From contig CAVQBJ010000008.1 in assembly GCA_963710725.1 (NCBI GenBank), positions 1,054,001 to 1,118,000 of the forward strand: a stretch of DNA of 64,000 nucleotides. Direction: 5' to 3'. The position numbers and the translations under genes are program-made. This DNA is from CAVQBJ01 sp963710725. Its GTDB lineage: Bacteria > Actinomycetota > Thermoleophilia > Solirubrobacterales > Solirubrobacteraceae. The notes under the pieces were generated by a model. That model was given only the letters and a program-made list of their open reading frames with translations, made no database searches and was not told where the DNA came from. Below are positions 59,064 to 64,000 of this stretch, one piece after another. How positions within the stretch are numbered: position 1 is the stretch's first letter; the number at the start of each line of letters is the position of its first letter.

Positions 59064-61808
59064 TCAGGCCGCTTCCTGCGCCTCGCTGCCGGGATCCGGC
59101 GGGCCGCCGGGTCGCGCGTCGAGCTGCGAAGGCGGGATCGGCTCCGGCGTCGCGTCGGCGATCGCGTCGGCGGCGTTCGCGTCGGCGGCGGTCGCGTCCG
59201 CGGCGGTCGCGTCCGCGGTCGCGTCGGCGGCGGTCGCGTCCGCCGTCGCGTCGGCGGCGGCCGCGTCCGCCGTCGCGTCGGCGGCGGCCGCGTCCGCCGT
59301 CGCGTCGGCGGCGGTCGCGTCCGCGGTCGCGTCCGCGGCGGTCGCGTCGGCGGTCGCGTGGGCGGCGGTCGCGTGGGCGGCGGCCGTGCGTGGCGCGGTG
59401 GCGCGCGGCGCGATCTCGGCCGCTGCGGCTGCGCCGGCCGCCTCAGCGCCCGACGCGGCGAGCAACGAGCCGATGGCCGCCAGCACGGTGCTGGCGGGCG
59501 TGGGCGTGGGTCTCGCACGCCCACGCGTCGTCGCGGTTTCGGTTGCCGCGGCGGCTCCGGCCGCGGCGGCCCCGGAGGCGGCGAGCGCCGATCCGACGGC
59601 GACCAGTACGTTCGTCGCCGGCGAGACCGCGGCCCGGCGCTCGAACCAGGTCTCGCCCTCGATCGACAGCGGCGGCGTGATCCGGTCGAGCCAGGCGGGC
59701 ATCCACCAGGCCGCCCGGCCGAGCAGGGAGAGGACCGCCGGGACGAGCAGGCAGCGGATGAGGGTCGCGTCGACCGCGACCGCGGCGGCCATGCCGAGCC
59801 CGAACTGCTTGATCGTCGGGCTGCCGTTCAGCAGGAAGGCGCAGAAGACGGCGACCATGATGAGCGCCGCCGAGGTGATGACCCGCGCCGTGCCGGCCAG
59901 TCCGTCGATGACCGCGACGTGCGGGTCGCCGGTGGCGCGCCAGCGCTCGCGCACGTGGGTCATGAGGAACACCTCGTAGTCCATCGAGAGGCCGAAGAGG
60001 ATCGCGAACATCATCAGCGGCACGAACGACACGATCGGCGACACGCCGTCGATCCCGAGCAGCCGCGCACTCCAGCCGTGACTGAACGCGTAGGTCACGA
60101 CGCCGAACGCCGCGGCGATCGACAGCAGGTTCATCACGATCGCCTTGAGCGCGACGAGCGGGGCGCGGAAGGCGATTACGAGCAGCAGGAACGAGAGCAT
60201 CAGCACGATCGCCATCACGACCGGCAACCGGTCGCCGATCTCGCTCGAGAGGTCGATGAAGCCGGCGGTCGAGCCGCCGACGTAGGCCGTCAGCGCGGCC
60301 CCGCGCGTGGCGCGCGGGATCGTGTCCTCGCGTAGCGTGCGCACGAGCGTCACCGTGGACGGCGCCGACGGCGCCGTGGCCGGGGTGACCGTCAGCAGCA
60401 GCGCCGAGCCGTCGCGGGACGGCAGCGGCGGGCTGACCGCCGCGACGCCCGGCGTGCGCTCTAGCGCCGCCGTCAGGCGGGCGATGGCCGGCCGCTGCGC
60501 GGACTCGCTCCCCTTCGGAAGCGATACCGACACGAGCAGCGGACCGTTGTAACCGGGACCGAAGCCGTCGGCGAGCCAGTCGTAGGCCTGCCGAGCCGTG
60601 GTGTCGCTGGGTAGCTGTCCGTTGTCGCTCTGCCCGAGGTCGAGCGAGCGCAGCGGGGCCGCGAGCACCGCCAACACGACGACGGCAACGGCGAGAGCGG
60701 GCCACGGGCGGTCGGCCACGAGCCGCGCCCAGCGGGCCCAACCGTGCGGACGGCGATCGTGATGAGCCTTGGCGCCCGGGAGCCGGAGCGACTCGATGCG
60801 CCGCCCGACCAGGCTGAGCGCCGCCGGCAGCAAGGTGATCGCGGCGGCCACGGCGACGAGGACCGCGATCGCCGACAGGTAGCCCATCTGGGTCACGATC
60901 GGGATCCGCGCGAACGTCAGCGAGCAGAGCGCGATCGTCACCGTGGCGCCGGCGAAGACGACGGCACCGCCGGCGGTCGCCGTAGCCCGCGCCACCGCCT
61001 CGTGCACGTCGTAGCCGGCGTGCATCTCCTCGCGATGGCGCGTGACGATGAACAGCGAGTAGTCGATCCCGACGCCGAGCCCGACCATCGTGGCGAGCGC
61101 CGGCGCGGCGCTCGGAACCTCCACGACATGGCTGATGAGCGCGATCAGGCTGAGCCCGGTGCCGAGCCCGAAGATGGCGCTGATGATCGGCATCCCCATT
61201 GCCACGACGGTGCCGAACGTCAGCAGGAGCACGATGATCGCGGCGAGCAGTCCGATGCCCTCGGAGTTCGCCGACGCCGGCTGCGAGAGGTCGTTGCCCA
61301 GGTAGCCGCCGGCCGCGACGGCGATGCCGGCGGACCGCGCCGGCTGGGCGACGGCGAGCAGCGCGCGCGCCTCGTCGAGTGTGAGCCGGGCCGGGCCGGT
61401 GCGCAGGGTCACGGCGAGGTAGCCGATACGCCTGTCGCGCGAGAGCTGGGCGGCACCGGCGCTGCTGAGCGGGCTCACCACGCCGAGCACGCCCGGGTCG
61501 CGGGCGTAGGCGGCGGCCGTCCGCTCGACCGCGGCGCGCTCGATGGGGTCGGTGAGCGTGTGCCCGGCCGGCGCGCGCAGAACGATTGGGTTCGAGCCGT
61601 TCGCGCCGGCGGTGCCGAAGTCCCGCTGCAGCACGTCGGCGGCGCGCTGGCTGGCGGTGCCGGGCAGGGTCACGTTGTCGTTCACCTGCGTGCCCCCCAA
61701 CGAATGCGTCCACATCCCGAGCCCGGCGGCGAGCAGCAGCCAGGCCCCGAGCACGAGCAGCCGCCGCCGCGCCGAGAGGTGACCGATCTTGTAGAGGAGC
61801 GGAGTCAT
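59064..61808 (-). CDS. MMPL-family RND transporter with a long repetitive tail
   Basis: A 914-residue membrane exporter. It has the MMPL plan: N-terminal helix (LLVLGAWLLLAAGLGMWTHS), periplasmic domain (VNDNVTLPGTASQRAADVLQ), a helix bundle with GLGVGIDYSLFIVTRHREEM, a second periplasmic domain and a second bundle with FGLSMDYEVFLMTHVRERW. Actinobacterial relatives export lipids or drugs. After the last helix, residues ~690-914 are Ala/Thr/Asp-rich: a duplicated ALAASGAAAAGAAAATE unit, then about 100 residues of ADATAADATAD repeats, ending PPSQLDARPGGPPDPGSEAQ. The tail is not part of the family. No regulator is adjacent. Confidence 0.9.
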   Translation of the reverse strand: MTPLLYKIGHLSARRRLLVLGAWLLLAAGLGMWTHSLGGTQVNDNVTLPGTASQRAADVLQRDFGTAGANGSNPIVLRAPAGHTLTDPIERAAVERTAAAYARDPGVLGVVSPLSSAGAAQLSRDRRIGYLAVTLRTGPARLTLDEARALLAVAQPARSAGIAVAAGGYLGNDLSQPASANSEGIGLLAAIIVLLLTFGTVVAMGMPIISAIFGLGTGLSLIALISHVVEVPSAAPALATMVGLGVGIDYSLFIVTRHREEMHAGYDVHEAVARATATAGGAVVFAGATVTIALCSLTFARIPIVTQMGYLSAIAVLVAVAAAITLLPAALSLVGRRIESLRLPGAKAHHDRRPHGWARWARLVADRPWPALAVAVVVLAVLAAPLRSLDLGQSDNGQLPSDTTARQAYDWLADGFGPGYNGPLLVSVSLPKGSESAQRPAIARLTAALERTPGVAAVSPPLPSRDGSALLLTVTPATAPSAPSTVTLVRTLREDTIPRATRGAALTAYVGGSTAGFIDLSSEIGDRLPVVMAIVLMLSFLLLVIAFRAPLVALKAIVMNLLSIAAAFGVVTYAFSHGWSARLLGIDGVSPIVSFVPLMMFAILFGLSMDYEVFLMTHVRERWRATGDPHVAVIDGLAGTARVITSAALIMVAVFCAFLLNGSPTIKQFGLGMAAAVAVDATLIRCLLVPAVLSLLGRAAWWMPAWLDRITPPLSIEGETWFERRAAVSPATNVLVAVGSALAASGAAAAGAAAATETATTRGRARPTPTPASTVLAAIGSLLAASGAEAAGAAAAAEIAPRATAPRTAAAHATAAHATADATAADATADATAADATADAAAADATADAAAADATADATAADATADATAADATAADANAADAIADATPEPIPPSQLDARPGGPPDPGSEAQEAA
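59150..59390. repeat. Short in-frame repeats encoding the ADAT tail
   Basis: The plus strand shows GCGTCGGCGGCGGTCGCGTC repeated with 12-, 18- and 21-bp steps. On the coding strand these give alternating ADAT, AADAT and AAADAT. The pattern is typical of slippage in a disordered tail and lies wholly inside the MMPL gene. Confidence 0.8.
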
Positions 61809-62057
61809 CGCCAGACTCCGCGCTCATCGGCCTCGACCGTGGTGAGCTGTAGCGAGGATGCGGCGCGCGGACTAAGGTCGGCGGCTCGGGGTCCGCCGCG
61901 CGCGTCGCCGCCTCGCGGGCGGCCGGGGGAACCGCGGCCGCGCCGCCGCGTCGCGCCGCGCCGGGCGGCGCCGGGCCGGTCGGATGCGGCGTCGGTGCCC
62001 GCGCGGGCGGGCATGGCCTGCGCGTGTCGGTTCGGTTACGGGGCCGACCCGGAGCGT

Positions 62058-62259
62058 GACGCGCGCGGCGCATCTGTCACCGTCGCGTGACGGGCGATGC
62101 GGGGGTGTGTTCAGTTAGGCCCCCTATAGCGTCGGTTCGGGACCACACCCCTCCGCGCGTGGTGGCCACGACCGGCGCGCGGCACAGTCGCGTCACAGTC
62201 CCGTTACCCGGCAGAACCACAGCGCGACGCGCGCGGCACATCCGTCACCGTCCCGTCAC
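62058..62259. repeat. Composite dispersed repeat, copy E
   Basis: The 16-bp element GTCACCGTCGCGTGAC (62076-62091) lies 10 bp before a palindrome (62102-62151) with arms GGGGTGTGTTC and GACCACACCCC, one mismatch, and the core TTAGGCCCCCTATAGC. A second direct copy of the element with its flank (GACGCGCGCGGC…) follows 168 bp on, ending GTCACCGTCCCGTCAC at 62244-62259. Confidence 0.8.
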
Positions 62260-62269
62260 CCCCGGCCCG

Positions 62270-62490
62270 GGCCGGCCCCCACCGCCGACCCCGGGCCCCC
62301 AACGAGGCCGGCCCGCTCCGCCGACCCGCGGGCCCCCGAACGAGGCCGGCCCGCTCCGCCGACCCGCGGGCCCCCGAACGAGGCCGGCCCGCCCCGGCGA
62401 CGCGGGGGCCCTCGAACGAGGCCGGCCCCCACCGCCGACCCCAGGCCCCCGAACGAGGCCGGCCCGCGCCGCCGACCGCGGGCGCCGGCC
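62270..62490. repeat. 38-bp minisatellite, six units
   Basis: Units beginning GGCCGGCCC start at 62270, 62306, 62344, 62382, 62420 and 62457 (36-38 bp apart) and share CGAACGA at their ends. The array ends directly at the stop codon of the lipoprotein gene. Not CRISPR: units vary throughout and there are no separate spacers. Confidence 0.85.
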
Positions 62491-62491
62491 G

Positions 62492-63097
62492 CTACCCCTG
62501 CACCGGAGCCGGCGTGGGCACGAGCGTGATCTGCTGGATGCAGGGCATCGTCGCGCACGGGTCGTTGCTGAACGGCGACGGGGCCGGCGGGGCGAAGCGG
62601 ACCTGGAACGTCCCGGTGCGGCCGTTGACGTTCGAGCTCACCCAGGTTCCCGTCGCGTAGGTGCCGAGCCCGTCCATGCCGATCGTGATGCCGGACAGCG
62701 CGAGCGAGTTGTTCTTGCCGTTGCTGTTGAGCAGTTCGAGGATGTGCTTGCGCACGTTCGCGAAGCCGTGGATCGGCGTGAAGCCGGAGGTCTCGTAGTC
62801 GTAGACGACGTTGTAGGTGAGGATGCCGTCGATTCCGTCGCCGGAGTTGTCGTCGTCCCACGCCGTCTGCAGCTGCGCGAGCAGCGTGTTGGCGTCCGCG
62901 CTGGAGACCGCCTCCGCGCCGGTCGCCCCCGACGCACCGGAGGCCCCCGTCGCGCCCGTCGCCGACGTGGCACCCGCCGCCGAGGTGCTCGCGACGACCG
63001 TCACCGTCTTGGTCGCCGACGAGCCACAGCCGGCCAGGAGGAGGCCGAGGATCGCGAGTGCGACCGCGACGCGACGTGAATGAGTCGGTCCCCACAT
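62492..63097 (-). CDS. Putative lipoprotein of unknown function
   Basis: A 201-residue protein. The signal ends in a lipobox (LGLLLAGC, lipid Cys near residue 25). A Thr/Ala/Gly stretch (GATSATGATGASGASGATGA, collagen-like triplets) acts as a spacer. The globular part contains LLAQLQTAWDDDNSGDGIDG, YNVVYDYETSGFTPIHGFAN and VNGRTGTFQVRFAPPAPSPF, with a Cys pair (DPCATMPCIQQI). I recognise no family. ATG at 63097 chosen as the only start that leaves an intact signal peptide. Confidence 0.75.
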   Translation of the reverse strand: MWGPTHSRRVAVALAILGLLLAGCGSSATKTVTVVASTSAAGATSATGATGASGASGATGAEAVSSADANTLLAQLQTAWDDDNSGDGIDGILTYNVVYDYETSGFTPIHGFANVRKHILELLNSNGKNNSLALSGITIGMDGLGTYATGTWVSSNVNGRTGTFQVRFAPPAPSPFSNDPCATMPCIQQITLVPTPAPVQG

Positions 63098-63230
63098 GAC
63101 AGGTCCAGCCCCGCTCGGCGAGGGGGCGGCGATCCTATCGCGGCCATCGGCGCGCGAACACCGCCGCTTGCGGGCGACGCGCCCCCCGGTTAGGGTCTCG
63201 CGTCGCGAGCAGGAGAGCCAAGGGAGCCAC

Positions 63231-64000
63231 ATGTGGATCGTTGTCGAGTCGGGTGATCTTGAAGGCAAGGCCTTCGAGCTCGCCAACGAGCACTTCGTCG
63301 TCGGTCGCGACCCGTCCTGCGATCTGGCGCTCGCCGACTCCCAGGTCTCCAGCCAGCACCTGCGCTTCACCCGCGCCGCCGACGGCGGCGTGACGGTCGA
63401 GGATCTCGGATCCACCAACGGGACGATCATCGACGGACGGCGCCTCGCCGAGCCCGTCGCCCTGTCGGGCGGCGAGCACATCCGGATCGGCCGGACCGTG
63501 CTCACGCTCGCGCGCTCGCGACCCGGCGAGACGAGCGAGGAGCCAGGCGAAGCGGGCGGCGCCGCGACGGTCATCGCCCCGGCGGCCGGGGCCGTCGCTC
63601 CGGCGCCGGCCGAGGCGGCCGCAGCGGAGGCGGTCCCAGCCGAGCCGGGCGAGCCGGCCGAGACCCTTGGGCGCCCGCCGGCCCCGGCCCCGGCCGCGGC
63701 CGAAGCGGCCGAAGCGGCCGAGGCGGAGGCGGCCCCAGCCGAGCCCGGCGAGCCGGCCGAGACCCTCGGGCGACCTTCCGCCCCCGACGCCGCGACCCCC
63801 GTCGCGGCCGTCCCCGCGGTGCCCCCCGCCGACCAGGACCAGACGCCGGCGGGGCCCCCACTCGTCGAGCCGATCCCGCCCAAGCCTGCGCCCGCCGTGG
63901 CGGCGGCCGCGGCCACCACCCCTGCCGACGCGGCCGACGGCGCCCCGCCCGCCGTCGACCCCTTCGCCGCAAGGGGTGCCTCGCCCTCATCGATCGAGCG
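63231..64000 (+). CDS. FHA-domain protein (partial, cut by window edge)
   Basis: The ATG at 63231 follows AAGGGAG. Residues 1-95 are a complete forkhead-associated domain that binds phosphothreonine: FELANEHFVVGRDPSCDLAL, DSQVSSQHLRF, VEDLGSTNGTIIDGRRL and GEHIRIGRTVLTL carry the conserved GR, SxxH and N residues. It continues as an Ala/Pro/Glu-rich linker in which a ~34-residue block (EPGEPAETLGRP) is duplicated. The frame is open at 64000, 256 codons in. A Ser/Thr kinase partner would be expected nearby but is not in the window. Confidence 0.88.
   Translation, partial: MWIVVESGDLEGKAFELANEHFVVGRDPSCDLALADSQVSSQHLRFTRAADGGVTVEDLGSTNGTIIDGRRLAEPVALSGGEHIRIGRTVLTLARSRPGETSEEPGEAGGAATVIAPAAGAVAPAPAEAAAAEAVPAEPGEPAETLGRPPAPAPAAAEAAEAAEAEAAPAEPGEPAETLGRPSAPDAATPVAAVPAVPPADQDQTPAGPPLVEPIPPKPAPAVAAAAATTPADAADGAPPAVDPFAARGASPSSIE

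Larger units (their letters stand above)
61809..62491. other. Repeat-rich intergenic region (683 bp)
   Basis: Between the MMPL start and the lipoprotein stop. 61809-62050 shows no gene I can support; it would contain the MMPL promoter. 62058-62259 holds a composite repeat and 62270-62490 a 38-bp minisatellite. The layout repeats that at 5334-5870. Confidence 0.7.

Noticed and set aside
63098..63919. N-terminal extension of the lipoprotein across the FHA gene
   Set aside because: The sequence is the antisense of the FHA gene; the lipoprotein signal starts at 63097.
2457..64000. Integrated mobile element or prophage explaining the accessory blocks
   Set aside because: No integrase, transposase, phage structural gene or attachment-site duplication was seen; the single tRNA-Gln is intact and no partial 3' copy of it was noticed.

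Overview
The window is GC-rich actinobacterial DNA. It carries the gene series rsmA - ispE - glmU - prs - rplY - pth - mfd, all on the minus strand, plus PucR, DUF4235, MMPL and class-2 lipase genes and many GTG/TTG starts. My inference is an actinomycete relative of the Thermoleophilia/Solirubrobacterales type; there is no 16S in the window to prove it. No prophage, IS element, CRISPR array or biosynthetic cluster was seen.

Layout. 1-2.3 kb: 5' two thirds of mfd. 2.5-19.6 kb: secreted IPT/Ig protein, secreted lipase, a repeat-rich spacer with an EAL-domain remnant, a TetR-YceI-flavin reductase module with two operators, NudC, a double diguanylate cyclase, a PabB-PabC fusion, a secreted CocE/S15-like hydrolase with a divergent TetR, an ECF sigma factor and a large ATPase-LuxR regulator. 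19.7-21.0 kb: pth and rplY. 21-33.9 kb: GH2 glycosidase, small unknowns, a 146-bp tandem array, an alkylation-repair group (Ada-AlkA, Ogt) and a 1664-residue lectin/Ig-repeat surface protein. 33.9-36.4 kb: prs and glmU. 36.5-45.4 kb: NHL double propeller, secreted caspase-fold protein, VapBC-like toxin-antitoxin pair, FG-GAP protein. 45.5 kb: tRNA-Gln. 45.7-52.4 kb: a WxL/WxL-interacting-protein surface locus with a diguanylate cyclase inside it. 52.5-57.6 kb: PucR, a 2-TM protein, ispE, a LolA-like secreted protein, rsmA and an SCP2-domain gene. 57.6-64 kb: VOC protein, PAS-GGDEF, MMPL exporter, lipoprotein and a partial FHA protein.

How it fits together. The housekeeping genes look like an ancestral series split by blocks that mostly encode exported beta-rich surface proteins and c-di-GMP-type signalling. 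Three intact GGDEF proteins, one degenerate GGDEF domain and one EAL remnant lie in 64 kb, and no intact EAL or HD-GYP hydrolase was found.

The two most notable items are (1) the WxL locus: two WxL-domain proteins and two DUF916-type WxL-interacting proteins, one with a cytoplasmic tail resembling a degenerate GGDEF domain; and (2) a dispersed intergenic repeat family in which a 16-bp element and a ~50-bp palindrome with arms GGGGTGTGGTC/GACCACACCCC occur at four loci, two of them beside unrelated minisatellites.
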